A stretch of 64,000 nt of DNA from Rhodococcus rhodochrous (GCF_900187265.1 NZ_LT906450.1:62001-126000), one strand, 5' to 3'. Shown: positions 49,214-60,116, numbered from the stretch's first letter. A program made the numbers and translations. The notes: a model not told the origin generated them from the letters alone.

Positions 49214-49597
49214 TCAGGACGCGCGGCCGAAACGGCGCTCGTAGTCCTCGCGTTCGCGCGCGGCGCGGGCGCGTGCCTTCGCGCTGAGCAGTTCCGGATC
49301 GAGCCCGTGCTGCTGGAGGCGGTGCCGTTGCCAGATGGGCATCAGCGCCACCGAGAAGTAGATCCACGGCAGCAGCAGCAACAGCATCATCGCGATCGGG
49401 ATCCACACCGGCCCAGGGATGAACAGGAACAGCAGGAGCAGCGGGATGATCGGCAGGTTCCATCGCAGCAGGTAGCGGCGTGCTCCGCCGGGGCCGAGGA
49501 CGTCCTCGCGTACCCACTCCCGCATCTCGGGCGGTAGCGCGCGACCGAACATGTAGCCGATCCGCTGCAGGAAATTCGGTCGTGCACTACTCATCAT
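49214..49597 (-). CDS. DUF5313-type small membrane protein
   Basis: 127 residues. The N-terminus FLQRIGYMFGRALPPEMREWVREDVLGPGGARR is the family signature. Two adjacent hydrophobic helices follow (LPIIPLLLLFLFIPGPVW, IAMMLLLLLPWIYFSVAL), then a charged, possibly coiled C-terminus. It is limited to mycolata and of unknown role. The start is ATG 49597 or the adjacent 49594. It lies 18 nt after the acyl-CoA ligase gene, so is probably co-transcribed. Confidence 0.75.
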   Translation of the reverse strand: MMSSARPNFLQRIGYMFGRALPPEMREWVREDVLGPGGARRYLLRWNLPIIPLLLLFLFIPGPVWIPIAMMLLLLLPWIYFSVALMPIWQRHRLQQHGLDPELLSAKARARAAREREDYERRFGRAS

Positions 49598-49615
49598 GAG
49601 ATCCAGGATAGGCCG

Positions 49616-51460
<1,845 letters not shown>

Positions 51461-51498
51461 ATATCGAAGTCTAGGTAGCGGAACCGTCCTTCTGGTGA

Positions 51499-51518
51499 AT
51501 ATAAGTTGGAACTTATAT
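51499..51518. promoter_or_regulatory. ArsR-type operator
   Basis: ATATAAGT-TGGA-ACTTATAT, a perfect 8-bp inverted repeat 9 nt before the arsR ATG, in an AT-rich island of the divergent region. This is a typical winged-helix ArsR binding site and must overlap the arsR promoter. Confidence 0.8.
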
Positions 51519-51527
51519 AGTGGGGCC

Positions 51528-51911
51528 ATGCACGGGTTCGAGGTCCTCGCAGATCCGGTTCGCCGCCGCATTCTGGAACTGCTCGCGGGCGGTCCGCAGG
51601 CGGCCGGGGAGATCGTCGCGGCGATCGGCCGGGAGTTCTCCATATCCCAGCCGGCGGTCTCACAACATCTCAAGATCCTGCGCGACCAGCGGTTCACCGT
51701 CGTCCACAAGGACGGCACCCGCCGCTACTACGAACTCGATCCCGCAGTCCTCGTGGAACTCGAGGACTGGCTCGCGGGCCTGCATCCCCCGGTCTTCGCG
51801 GCGCTCGACGCGCTGGAGACCGAGATCGCGCGCGGCAAGCGTGAGCGGCGGAACCGCGACGCCGTCCCGCCCGCGCTCCCTGCTTCCGACGAGAGAAGGA
51901 AATCCTCATGA
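51528..51911 (+). CDS. ArsR-family transcriptional regulator (non-metal type)
   Basis: 127 residues with a winged helix-turn-helix: ADPVRRRILELLAGGPQAAGEIV, then FSISQPAVSQHLKILRDQRFTVVHKDGTRRYYELDP. No Cys or His cluster for metal binding is present. Paired with an SRPBCC protein through an ATGA overlap, it belongs to the frequent ArsR-AHSA1 modules that respond to organic ligands. It probably autoregulates. Confidence 0.9.
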   Translation: MHGFEVLADPVRRRILELLAGGPQAAGEIVAAIGREFSISQPAVSQHLKILRDQRFTVVHKDGTRRYYELDPAVLVELEDWLAGLHPPVFAALDALETEIARGKRERRNRDAVPPALPASDERRKSS

Positions 51912-52534
51912 AGAATGTGATCACGGGCAACGAGACGAGTCGCCGCACGGTCGGTCGTCGCACCGTCGAGGGCCACGAAGCCAAGGTCGTCACGATCTCG
52001 CGCAGCTACCGCACGAGCGCCGAGGACCTGTGGGAGGCATGCACCGACCCGCGACGCATCCCGCGCTGGTTCCTGCCCGTCGAGGGAGACCTCGAGGTCG
52101 GTGGCCGGTACCAGCTCCAGGGCAACGCCGGTGGCGAGATCCTTACCTGCGATCCGCCCAGGACGTTCACGGCCACCTGGGAATTCGCGGGCCAGGTGAG
52201 CTGGATCGAGGTGTCGGTCCTGCCCGAACCGGGAGACCGTGCGCGCCTCGAACTCTCGCACATCGCCCGCCCCGACGAGCACTGGGAGCAGTACGGCCCG
52301 GGCGCGGTCGGTATCGGTTGGGACCAGGCACTTCTCGGACTCGGCCTGCACATCGAATCGGGAGAGGCGGTGGATCCGAAGGAATTCGAATCCTGGTCGA
52401 TGTCCGAGGAAGGCCTGCAGTTCGTCCGCGACAGCAGCGCGGCCTGGTGCGAGGCCGACATCGCCGCGGGCGAGGACCCCGAACAGGCGCGCGTCGCCGC
52501 CGAACGGACGAGTGCGTTCTACACGGGCGGATAG
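51908..52534 (+). CDS. SRPBCC (AHSA1-like) protein partnered with ArsR
   Basis: 208 residues; one START-like AHSA1 domain (ISRSYRTSAEDLWEACTDPRRIPRWFLPVEGDLEVGGRYQLQGNAGGEIL). The hydrophobic cavity of this fold binds lipids or small hydrophobic ligands. A C-terminal helical extension (about 165-205) goes beyond the core. The 4-nt overlap with arsR ties expression and possibly ligand sensing together. The ligand is unknown. Confidence 0.85.
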   Translation: MKNVITGNETSRRTVGRRTVEGHEAKVVTISRSYRTSAEDLWEACTDPRRIPRWFLPVEGDLEVGGRYQLQGNAGGEILTCDPPRTFTATWEFAGQVSWIEVSVLPEPGDRARLELSHIARPDEHWEQYGPGAVGIGWDQALLGLGLHIESGEAVDPKEFESWSMSEEGLQFVRDSSAAWCEADIAAGEDPEQARVAAERTSAFYTGG

Positions 52535-52543
52535 AGAGCCGGA

Positions 52544-53743
52544 TCAGGCAGGGGCGCCGACGCCGACCACGTCGAGATCGTGGCCGATCACCAGGCGCCC
52601 GTCGAATCCGGCGCCGCATCCTTCCCAGGTGGAATCGGGTCGATTGCCCGGGACCATGTGTGAGAGTACCAGCGTTCCCACGCCCGCTTCCTGGGCGATC
52701 GGACCGAGATCCTCGATGAGGGTGTGTGATTGGACGAGGTGCTGGTATAGCCCTTCCTGGGCATCCGTGCGGGGCTCGGGGAACAACGACTCCGGCCAGG
52801 CCGGGTCGATTACCTCGTGTACCAGAACGTCCGCTCCCCGTGCGAGTTTCACAAGATTGGGTGTGGGGCCGGTGTCTCCGGAGAAGACGATCGAACCGTC
52901 GTCGCTGTCGAAACGGTAGGCGAGAGCGGGAAAGACGGGAGCGTGGTCGACCATGGTCGCGGACACCCGGACGCGGTCGTCCTCGAAGAAGGTGAACGGT
53001 TCCATGTCGGGGCAGGGGTTGCCGTTCGGATCGGCCAGATACTGCGCCGGTACCGGAACGTCGAAGGCCTCCCACAGGGCGTCGGGGGCGGGCTTGCGGT
53101 TGTCGAACAGACGATCGTTGAAATCGGTGGCGAACGCCTGGACGATCAGGTCCGTCATCTCCCGGGTACCCGGTGTCGGATTGCCGGGTGCCACGGGTTC
53201 CGGTGCGGGGCCCTGCCCGAACAGGGGTGGGAGTACTCCACGATTGCCCGGGCCGTAGACGGGGATCTTCTCCACGTGCTGCAGTCCGTTGTAGATCCCC
53301 TCGGTGAGGATGTTGTTGAGGTCGACGACATGATCGGAATGGAGATGGGTCAGGAAGATGCCGCCCAGGGCATCGAGGGGGCCGTCGATATCGGTGTCGA
53401 AGTTGGGTCCGAGTTCCGCCCCTCGTAGGCGCCGCATGACACCGTGACCGGCGTCGACGAGGTAGTACCGGTCTCCGACCACGACGGCGGAGGAGATGCC
53501 TTCGCGTTCGCTCCCCGGCCAGTAGGGAGGACCGCCCGAGGTGCCGAGCAGAACCAGGCGCGTACGCTGCCCCCGATACGGCTCCGGCGCGAACCGGCGA
53601 TCGGGCGATGGAGCCGCAACAGCCGTGTCGGTACCGGGACTGCATGCGGTGGCCGCCACAGCCGTGGCGCCGACGGCGAAACTGGCCAACAACTTTCGTC
53701 GGGACACTCCGGCCGAGTACAGCCGTCCCAGAACATCACACAT
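52544..53743 (-). CDS. Tat-exported metallo-beta-lactamase-fold hydrolase
   Basis: 399 residues. The N-terminus has the twin-arginine signal SRRKLLASFAVGATAVAATAC, possibly ending in a lipobox Cys. The MBL domain has FLTHLHSDHVVDLN, the third-ligand His in MVDHAPVFPAL, SGDTGPT and a final VLSHMVPGN, resembling RNase Z/arylsulfatase-like MBL enzymes. Two zinc ions are expected. Export makes tRNA processing unlikely; a phosphodiesterase or lactonase is possible. ATG 53743; GTG 53749 is nearer the GGAGGGG site. Confidence 0.82.
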   Translation of the reverse strand: MCDVLGRLYSAGVSRRKLLASFAVGATAVAATACSPGTDTAVAAPSPDRRFAPEPYRGQRTRLVLLGTSGGPPYWPGSEREGISSAVVVGDRYYLVDAGHGVMRRLRGAELGPNFDTDIDGPLDALGGIFLTHLHSDHVVDLNNILTEGIYNGLQHVEKIPVYGPGNRGVLPPLFGQGPAPEPVAPGNPTPGTREMTDLIVQAFATDFNDRLFDNRKPAPDALWEAFDVPVPAQYLADPNGNPCPDMEPFTFFEDDRVRVSATMVDHAPVFPALAYRFDSDDGSIVFSGDTGPTPNLVKLARGADVLVHEVIDPAWPESLFPEPRTDAQEGLYQHLVQSHTLIEDLGPIAQEAGVGTLVLSHMVPGNRPDSTWEGCGAGFDGRLVIGHDLDVVGVGAPA

Positions 53744-53829
53744 GTACACGCTCCCCTCCGGTCGAGTCGCCGCGAACCGTTCCGTGATCCGATGTGACGC
53801 AGACCATATTTCCGGGATGAGGGGGCGTC

Positions 53830-53865
53830 GATCCGGTGAGCGCGGTCGTGATCCGGTGAGCGCGG
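53830..53865. repeat. Short tandem repeat upstream of the MBL gene
   Basis: Two copies of GATCCGGTGAGCGCGG (53830-53845 and 53850-53865), period 20 nt, in the 167-nt gap between the cyclase remnant and the MBL start. The function is unknown; the period of two helical turns would suit paired protein binding. Confidence 0.7.
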
Positions 53866-53910
53866 CCGGACCACACGATCCGCCCGATGTCGGTGCCCCG
53901 CCGCTCGTGT

Positions 53911-55125
53911 TCAACCGTCCGAGCGTCGCCGCTGCCGGGCGTTCGCGTGTGCGGCAGCCGAACGCAGTACCTGCGGCGTGCGTCGCGCCGCCCGGAGAAC
54001 GACGCGGTCGAAGGTGTTGAGCGAGACTCGTTTCCGCGGCGCCTGCAGGGACGGCTGTCCGCCGGTCAGGGCGAACAGGTGGACCTTGCCCGGCACGCCG
54101 GCGAGCCGATGCGAGCCCCTGTCGGCGAACTGCAGTCCCGATCCACCGGCCAGCTCGCGCACATGGCTCGAGACGAGCACCTCGCCGGGGCCCGCCGCTG
54201 CGCCGATGCGTGCCCCCACGTGCACGGTCAGACCGGTGACGTCCGTCCCGGTGGGCTCGACGGTGCCGACGTGCACCCCGGCGCGCACCTCGAACCCGAG
54301 GCGGCGGGCCTCCGCGACGATCCGCGCCGCGCACTGCACGGCGGCCACGGGCCCGTCGAACAGACTGAAGGTGCCGTCCCCGACGATGCTCATCAGCTCT
54401 CCACCCGCTTCGGTCACGGCGAACCGCACGTCGCGTTCGTGACGCGCGAGCAGAGCCCGGTAGGACGTGTCGCCGATGCGTGCGAGGAGCCTGGTCGATC
54501 CCACGATGTCGGTGAACAGGGTGGCCGCGAACCGCCGGCCGGCGTCGACGGGCGGGACGGACCCGCGGACGAGTTCCTCGACGATCGTCTGGACCTGCGA
54601 CCACGCTTCGCCGAGAGCGGCGCCGCGCGGTGACGGCCGCGTGATCACGAATTCTCCGTGCGGCACCAGATCGGCCACATGTCTCGCCGCGGCCATCGGC
54701 ATCGAGCCTCCGGCGAGCAGCACCACCTTCGTCGGGCACTGCACGGAGGCGAGGGCATGCGAATAGTCGATCCGCAGACTCGCCTCGAGGTGGGCGCTCA
54801 TCGTGCTCGGCGACGCGGAGCACCGTTCGAGCATGGCCATCAGCCGACGGTTGTAAGGGCTGTCGACGTGGAGGTCGGTCAGCGCCATCGTGCGTCCCTC
54901 GCCCCAGTGCCGCACGGCGTCGCGCCACAGCGCGACGAACTCGTCGACGTCGGATTCGGTCCACCCGTGCGGGGGCCGGTCGTAATCGAGCAACGGTTCG
55001 CAGTACGGCGAGATCAACATCAGTGCGTTGACACGTTCGGGTGCGGTCGCCGCGACCAGCGCCTGTGGGCCACATGTGCTGTGGATCCCGACGAGGGTGG
55101 CGTGCCGGATCTCGCCCGGTTCGTC
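53911..55125 (-). pseudogene. 5'-truncated alpha/beta-hydrolase-adenylate cyclase fusion
   Basis: The C-terminal class III cyclase domain looks intact: FTDIVGSTRLLARIGD, GGELMSIVGDGTFSLFD, VHVGARIGAAAGPGEVLVSSHVRELAGGSG. The preceding hydrolase half matches Rv1900c-like proteins only from RHATLVGIHSTCGPQALVAATAPERV onward. About 110 residues before the nucleophile elbow are missing, and the elbow itself reads GIHST. No start codon exists in frame until ATG 55020, inside the hydrolase part. A 369-residue cyclase could still be made from there. Homology ends 37 nt from the divergent ANTAR gene. Confidence 0.7.
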
Positions 55126-55161
55126 GGGTAATGAGCTTGTCCGCCGGAGAGGGATGTTCTC

Positions 55162-55902
55162 ATGACACGTTCGTCGGAAGACGGAGATCTCGGTCGTCGT
55201 ATCGCGCAGCTGGCGCGTGGCTTCTACCGTCCGACCGATCTCGACGAGACTCTGCGCGGTGTGACGGCGGCGGCCGTCGAACTGGTGAAGGGGGCCGCCT
55301 GTGCCGACATCCTCATCGTGACCGGACGCAAGCACTTCCGTTCCCTCGCCGCGACCTCGGAGATCGCCGAGCACCTCGACGACGTCCAGGAACAGTTCGG
55401 CGAGGGTCCGTGCCTCGATGCGAGCTTCAAGTACCTCGTGGTGCGCGCCGACGACCTTCGGACGGAAACACGCTGGCCACGTTTTGCGAAGGCCGCCGTG
55501 GATGCGGGTGTGCTCGGCGCCTTGTCGTTCCAGCTGTATCTCGATCAGGAGAGCATGGGCGCGCTGAACATGTTCTCCTTCGAGGCCGACGCATTCGGTC
55601 CTCTCGCGGAGGCGACCGCCGAGGTCCTGGCCGCCCACGCGGCGATGGCGATGAGCGCGGCGCGCAGTCAGGGGCAGTTCGCGTCCGCCCTGGCGACCCG
55701 CGACATCATCGGGCAGGCGAAGGGCATGATCATGGAACGTTTCGGTATCGACGCCGTCGCGGCCTTCGAACTGTTACGCAAGCTCTCGCAGGACAGCAAC
55801 GTCCCCCTCGCCGAGATCGCCCGGCGGATCGTCGAGGCCGGTACCGAGCGCAAGGGCGACGAGCACAAGCACGAGGCGGAGGCCGACCCCACGTCTGTGT
55901 GA
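55162..55902 (+). CDS. GAF-ANTAR domain antitermination regulator
   Basis: 246 residues. The GAF domain (about 25-165) has FGEGPCLDASFKYLVVRADDLRTETRWPRF. The C-terminal ANTAR domain (about 175-230) has ATRDIIGQAKGMIMERFGIDAVAAFELLRKLSQDSNVPLAEIARRIV. ANTAR domains bind paired hexanucleotide RNA stem-loops and prevent termination; GAF supplies the sensor. The tail is His/Lys/Glu-rich. ATG 55162 has GGAGAGGG upstream. The target RNA is not evident in the window. Confidence 0.93.
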   Translation: MTRSSEDGDLGRRIAQLARGFYRPTDLDETLRGVTAAAVELVKGAACADILIVTGRKHFRSLAATSEIAEHLDDVQEQFGEGPCLDASFKYLVVRADDLRTETRWPRFAKAAVDAGVLGALSFQLYLDQESMGALNMFSFEADAFGPLAEATAEVLAAHAAMAMSAARSQGQFASALATRDIIGQAKGMIMERFGIDAVAAFELLRKLSQDSNVPLAEIARRIVEAGTERKGDEHKHEAEADPTSV

Positions 55903-55968
55903 CAGCACACACCCCGCCCGGGTAGGTTTGGTGAAACCGCAAGTACTACTCACCGGTAGGGGTGCATC

Positions 55969-57522
55969 ATGCCAGCTCCGAGCGCTGCGACCTTCCAGCG
56001 TCTTGCCGACCTCATCGCGATCCCCGACGCCGCCGAGCGGACCACCCGCCCCGTCGTCGAGGCGTACACCGGACGGGAACTGGCCACCGTGCCGGTCGGC
56101 ACGGCCGAGGACACGAAGGCCGCGATCGACCGGGCTCGCACCGCGCAGGTCGCGTGGGCGAAGCTCCCCGTCGAGAAGCGTGCCGCGATCATGCACCGCT
56201 ACCGCGAACTCGTGCTCTCCCGGCGCGAGCAGCTCATGGACATGGCGCAGGCCGAGACCGGCAAGTCCCGGGTCTCCGCGCAGGAAGAGGTGCTCGACAT
56301 CTCGATGACCGCGCGGTTCTACGCGCGCGTCGCACCGAAGCTGCTGCGCCCCCGCAAGGCCACGGGCATGCTGCCGGGCCTGACGAAGACCACCGTCCTG
56401 CACCATCCCAAGGGTGTCGTCGGCGTGATCGCGCCGTGGAACTACCCGATGACGCTGGCGGTCTCGGATGCGATCCCCGCCCTGCTCGCCGGCAACAGCG
56501 TGGTGCTCAAGCCCGACAGCCAGACGCCCTACTGCGCGCTCGCCGTCGTCGAACTCCTCTACGAGGCCGGTGTTCCCCGCGACGTCTTCGCCGTGGTCAC
56601 CGGTCCCGGCACCGTGGTGGGCACCGCGATCGTCGAGAACACCGACTACCTGATGTTCACGGGTTCGTCGGAGACCGGACGTCTGCTCGCCGAGCAGGCC
56701 GGCCGGCGCCTCATCGGGTTCTCCGCCGAACTCGGCGGCAAGAACCCCATGATCGTCACCGCCGGGGTGAACCTGCGCGAGGTCACGAACGCCGCGGTGC
56801 GGGCGTGCTTCTCGAACTCCGGGCAGCTGTGCATCTCGATCGAGCGGATCTACGTCGAGAAGTCGATCGCCCCCGAGTTCATCCGGATGTTCGGGGCGCG
56901 GGTGCGCGAGATGTCGCTCGGTCCCGACTACGACTTCGGCACCGAGATGGGCTGCCTCATCAGCGAGAGCCAGGTCAAGACGGTGACCCGGCACGTCGAG
57001 GACGCCGTCGCCAAGGGCGCGACCGTCGTCGCCGGCGGAAAGGCGCGGCCCGACCTCGGCCCGCTGTTCTTCGAACCCACGGTGCTCACGGACGTGCCCG
57101 AGGACGCCGAGTGCTACCGGGGAGAGACGTTCGGCCCGGTGGTGTCGATCTACCCGGTGGACGACGTCGAGGAGGCGATCCGCGAGGCCAACGACACCGA
57201 GTACGGACTCAACGCGTCGGTGTGGGCGGCGACGAAGGCGCAGGGCGAGGCCATCGCGGCGCGGGTGCGTGCCGGCACGGTGAACGTCGACGAGGGATAC
57301 GCCCCGGCATGGGGCAGCACCGACGCGCCGATGGGCGGGATGGGCATCTCCGGCATGGGCCGTCGCCACGGCGCGGAGGGCCTGTACAAGTACACCGAGG
57401 CGCAGACCATCGCAACGACGCGACTGCTCAATCTCGACGGCCCGCGCGGACTACCGCGGCGGGTGTGGGCGAAGATGCTCGCCCCCTTCGTCAAGTCGAT
57501 GCAGTGGTTGCCGGGTCGCTAG
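55969..57522 (+). CDS. gabD2: Succinic semialdehyde dehydrogenase (GabD2 type)
   Basis: 517-residue aldehyde dehydrogenase close in length and sequence pattern to M. tuberculosis GabD2. Catalytic Cys288 lies in SNSGQLCISIE, general base Glu254 in FSAELGGKNPM; the cofactor helix is FTGSSETGRLLAEQ. It oxidises succinic semialdehyde to succinate with NADP(+). ATG 55969; a short inverted repeat GGTTT-GGTG-AAACC lies about 30 nt upstream. Its 3' end overlaps the minus-strand MFS fragment by 32 nt. Confidence 0.9.
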   Translation: MPAPSAATFQRLADLIAIPDAAERTTRPVVEAYTGRELATVPVGTAEDTKAAIDRARTAQVAWAKLPVEKRAAIMHRYRELVLSRREQLMDMAQAETGKSRVSAQEEVLDISMTARFYARVAPKLLRPRKATGMLPGLTKTTVLHHPKGVVGVIAPWNYPMTLAVSDAIPALLAGNSVVLKPDSQTPYCALAVVELLYEAGVPRDVFAVVTGPGTVVGTAIVENTDYLMFTGSSETGRLLAEQAGRRLIGFSAELGGKNPMIVTAGVNLREVTNAAVRACFSNSGQLCISIERIYVEKSIAPEFIRMFGARVREMSLGPDYDFGTEMGCLISESQVKTVTRHVEDAVAKGATVVAGGKARPDLGPLFFEPTVLTDVPEDAECYRGETFGPVVSIYPVDDVEEAIREANDTEYGLNASVWAATKAQGEAIAARVRAGTVNVDEGYAPAWGSTDAPMGGMGISGMGRRHGAEGLYKYTEAQTIATTRLLNLDGPRGLPRRVWAKMLAPFVKSMQWLPGR

Positions 57523-57736
57523 GCACCGGATCGTTCTTCCGCACGATGGTGGTCGCGAGGGGTTTCTCGACGACGAGACACAGCAGGACCCCCGCGGCCA
57601 CCACGAGCGGCGCGATGTACAGGTAGATCGGCACGAGCGCATCGTTGTACGCCTCGAGAACCGGGTGCCGGAGCGCGTCGGGCAGTGCCCGGACCGCACC
57701 GGGGGTCAGCGAATCGGATCGTCGATGCCGGTTCAC
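57491..57736 (-). pseudogene. C-terminal fragment of a DHA2-type MFS transporter
   Basis: 82 codons. The segment SLTPGAVRALPDALRHPVLEAYNDALVPIYLYIAPLVVAAGVLLCLVVEKPL matches only the extreme C-terminus (loop plus last helix) of 14-helix drug:H+ antiporters. The first residues before it are not conserved. A complete paralogous MFS gene starts next to it, so this is probably the remnant of a second pump. GTG 57736 is the only start. Confidence 0.65.
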
Positions 57737-57748
57737 AGATCGTTATTC

Positions 57749-59176
57749 TCACCGACGTTGGCGATCGGTGGCGGGCCGGATCTCGGCCTCGCGGAAACGG
57801 GAGACCGCCACCAGCCCCACCACGAGGAAGATCACCGGGAGCAGCACCGCATTGCCCATCGCGGCACCGAACGCAAGCGTCCCCTCGCCCATCTGCATCA
57901 CCGCGCCGAGGGCGGCCGCACCGAGCACCGCGCCGACCTGCCGGGCGGTGTTGTAGACGCCCGAACCGGCACCGACGAGGTCACCGGGCAGGTCGCGCAG
58001 CGAGATCGTCGAGTTCGGGGCCCAGCACAACGAGTTGGCGAAACCGAGCAGCACGATCGGGATCAGGAGCCAGCCGACGGACACCCCGAGGTGCATCGCC
58101 ACACCGAACGACAGCATCGCCGCGATCATCGCGGAGAAACCGATCCGGGAGATCCGACCCGGCGCGACCCGATCGGTGACGCGTCCGATCACCGGCGCCA
58201 TGATCACCGAGATCACACCCATCGGCACCAGCATCAGACCCGCGACCTGCGCGGACAGCCCTTGACCGACCTGCAGGTAGAGCATGATCGGCAGGTTCAC
58301 GGCGTAGACCGTGAAACCCAGCGTCGCCACGGCGGTCACTCCGAGGGCGAAGTTGCGGCGGGTGAACAACCCGAGCGGGGCCAGCGCCTCGGTGCCGCGG
58401 GCCGCCGCGGTTCGCTGCAGTCGCACGAACATCCCGAATGCCACGATCCCGATACCGAGGACGACCCAGACCCACACGGTCCAGCCGACCTCGGGGCCCT
58501 GCTGCAGGGAGAAGATGACCCCGGTGACCGCCACCAGCGAGACGACGGCACTCAGCACGTCGATGCGACGCGCACCGGTCGGCAGCTTCGGCACGTACCG
58601 CGCGACCATCACCAGAGAGATGAGGCCCAGCGGGATGTAGACGAAGAAGACCCACCGCCACCCGCCGGTACCGACGAGCACCCCACCGAGGACGGGGCCG
58701 AACAGACCCGCCGAACTCGCCACCGCGCTCCACACACCGGTGGCCGCGCCCCGCCGGTCGTGCGCGAAGATCCGGTGGATGATGCTCAGCGGCTGCGGGT
58801 TGATCAGCGACCCGCCGAGCCCCTGCACCGCACGCAGCGCGATCAACCACTCGATCGTCGGCGCCATCGAGCACGCGAGGGCCGCGGCCGTGAAGATCGC
58901 CATGCCCACCAGGTAGACGTTGCGCTGACCGAATCGGTCGCCGAGACGACCGGTGACCAGCAGCGGAACCGCGAAGGTCAGCAGATAGGCCGCCGACACC
59001 CACACCACCTGGTTGATGCTCGCGTCCAGATCCTCGCGGATGCGCGGCAACGACACCGCCACGAGCGACTGGTCGAGCAGGGTGATGAACAGACCCACGC
59101 ACAGGGCCGCCAGCGCACGCCAGGCCCGAGGTTCGGGGATCGGGGCAGCGCTGCGTCCCGCAGCCGACGCACTCAC
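57749..59176 (-). CDS. MFS transporter, DHA2 (EmrB/QacA) family
   Basis: 475 residues with 14 predicted helices. Motif A-type loop GRLGDRFGQRNVYLVG, motif C-like GPVLGGVLVG and the first-helix LDQSLVAVSLPRI are typical of EmrB/QacA-type drug exporters. The last helical hairpin is shorter than usual (MQMGEGTLAFGAAMGNAVLLP). GTG 59176 overlaps the DUF427 stop by 4 nt, so the two are translationally coupled. The substrate is unknown. Confidence 0.9.
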   Translation of the reverse strand: MSASAAGRSAAPIPEPRAWRALAALCVGLFITLLDQSLVAVSLPRIREDLDASINQVVWVSAAYLLTFAVPLLVTGRLGDRFGQRNVYLVGMAIFTAAALACSMAPTIEWLIALRAVQGLGGSLINPQPLSIIHRIFAHDRRGAATGVWSAVASSAGLFGPVLGGVLVGTGGWRWVFFVYIPLGLISLVMVARYVPKLPTGARRIDVLSAVVSLVAVTGVIFSLQQGPEVGWTVWVWVVLGIGIVAFGMFVRLQRTAAARGTEALAPLGLFTRRNFALGVTAVATLGFTVYAVNLPIMLYLQVGQGLSAQVAGLMLVPMGVISVIMAPVIGRVTDRVAPGRISRIGFSAMIAAMLSFGVAMHLGVSVGWLLIPIVLLGFANSLCWAPNSTISLRDLPGDLVGAGSGVYNTARQVGAVLGAAALGAVMQMGEGTLAFGAAMGNAVLLPVIFLVVGLVAVSRFREAEIRPATDRQRR

Positions 59177-59946
59177 TCCTCGACCGTGATCTCCGCAGCG
59201 TCGTCGTAGAAGCACACGTATCCCTCGATGAACTCCATGCCGGGGAACGGCTCGGGGTACGACCATGCGACGTTCTCGGCCGGCGGCGTCCCGGAGAACG
59301 ACCAGTACCGCGCGACACCCTTGTAGGGGCAGCTCGTCCGCCACTCGGATTCCTCGAGCACCGAGAAGTCGACGTCCTCGGGTGGCAGGTAGTAGCGGGT
59401 CGGGAGGCCGGTCTCGAACACGAGCACGGGATTGCGGGTCTCGGCGACCACGACGTCGCCGATGGCCACCCGCACGTGCCGGGAGCTGCGCAGGGCGTCG
59501 ACGCGGTGATAGGGGTCGCGCGGATGGGTGAACACCTCGGTCTCCTCCTCGAACCACCGCTCGCCTTCGTCGACGTCGTCACCCGACCCGGTCTCACCCC
59601 ACCGGAACCACTGGAAGACGAGACGGTCGTCGAGCCCGTCGACGTCGAGCTGGCAGACCGGTGAATAGGCCCGCTGGTCGCCGACGACGATGTCGTACCA
59701 CTGCCACACGTCCTGCCGGGAGCGGCTCGGCGACAGGGACGCCGAGATCAGGTCGAGCCGGACGTCCTCGCGGGGGAAGGCATAGAACGGGACGGGCTTG
59801 CCGGGCGCCCACACCAGCACGGCCCGGGTGCTGTCGACGACCTTCCTGCCGAACCACTCACCTCGGATCCTGCGATCGACGGGTTCGTAGAGGTAGTCGT
59901 CGGTCTCCGGCGGCCGTCGGAGCACAGCGGTCTTGCGGGCGGTCAT
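59173..59946 (-). CDS. Two-domain DUF427 protein
   Basis: 257 residues with two DUF427 domains, about 25-130 and 145-240. The second contains VVVAETRNPVLVFETGLPTRYYLPPEDVDFSVLEESEWRTSCPYKGVARYWSF, the family core. The reaction is unknown; the small beta-barrel fold often accompanies redox or nucleotidyl proteins. ATG 59946 is the first start before homology. It is coupled to the MFS gene. Confidence 0.85.
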   Translation of the reverse strand: MTARKTAVLRRPPETDDYLYEPVDRRIRGEWFGRKVVDSTRAVLVWAPGKPVPFYAFPREDVRLDLISASLSPSRSRQDVWQWYDIVVGDQRAYSPVCQLDVDGLDDRLVFQWFRWGETGSGDDVDEGERWFEEETEVFTHPRDPYHRVDALRSSRHVRVAIGDVVVAETRNPVLVFETGLPTRYYLPPEDVDFSVLEESEWRTSCPYKGVARYWSFSGTPPAENVAWSYPEPFPGMEFIEGYVCFYDDAAEITVEE

Positions 59947-59998
59947 ACCTCGACCGTATCGCGCCCGTCCAGGGACGGGACGAATCCGGAAGCCCGAC

Positions 59999-60025
59999 CC
60001 ATCCGCGCGGCGACCGGCTCCGAAT
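59999..60025 (+). promoter_or_regulatory. SigK-type promoter of the carotenoid operon
   Basis: CCATCC (59999-60004), 16 nt, CGAAT (60021-60025). The extension CGACCCATCC and the CTC before the -10 are identical to the minus-strand sigK-operon promoter. The first ORF start is 91 nt downstream. Apart from this element the 59947-60116 gap shows nothing recognisable. Confidence 0.8.
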
Positions 60026-60116
60026 ACGGCAAGAGACGGCGTGAAGGCCGTCACCCGAACCGACCGACACTCCGCACGCCCCTGCGGCTCAGGCGACGAC
60101 CAGAGGAACACCGATC

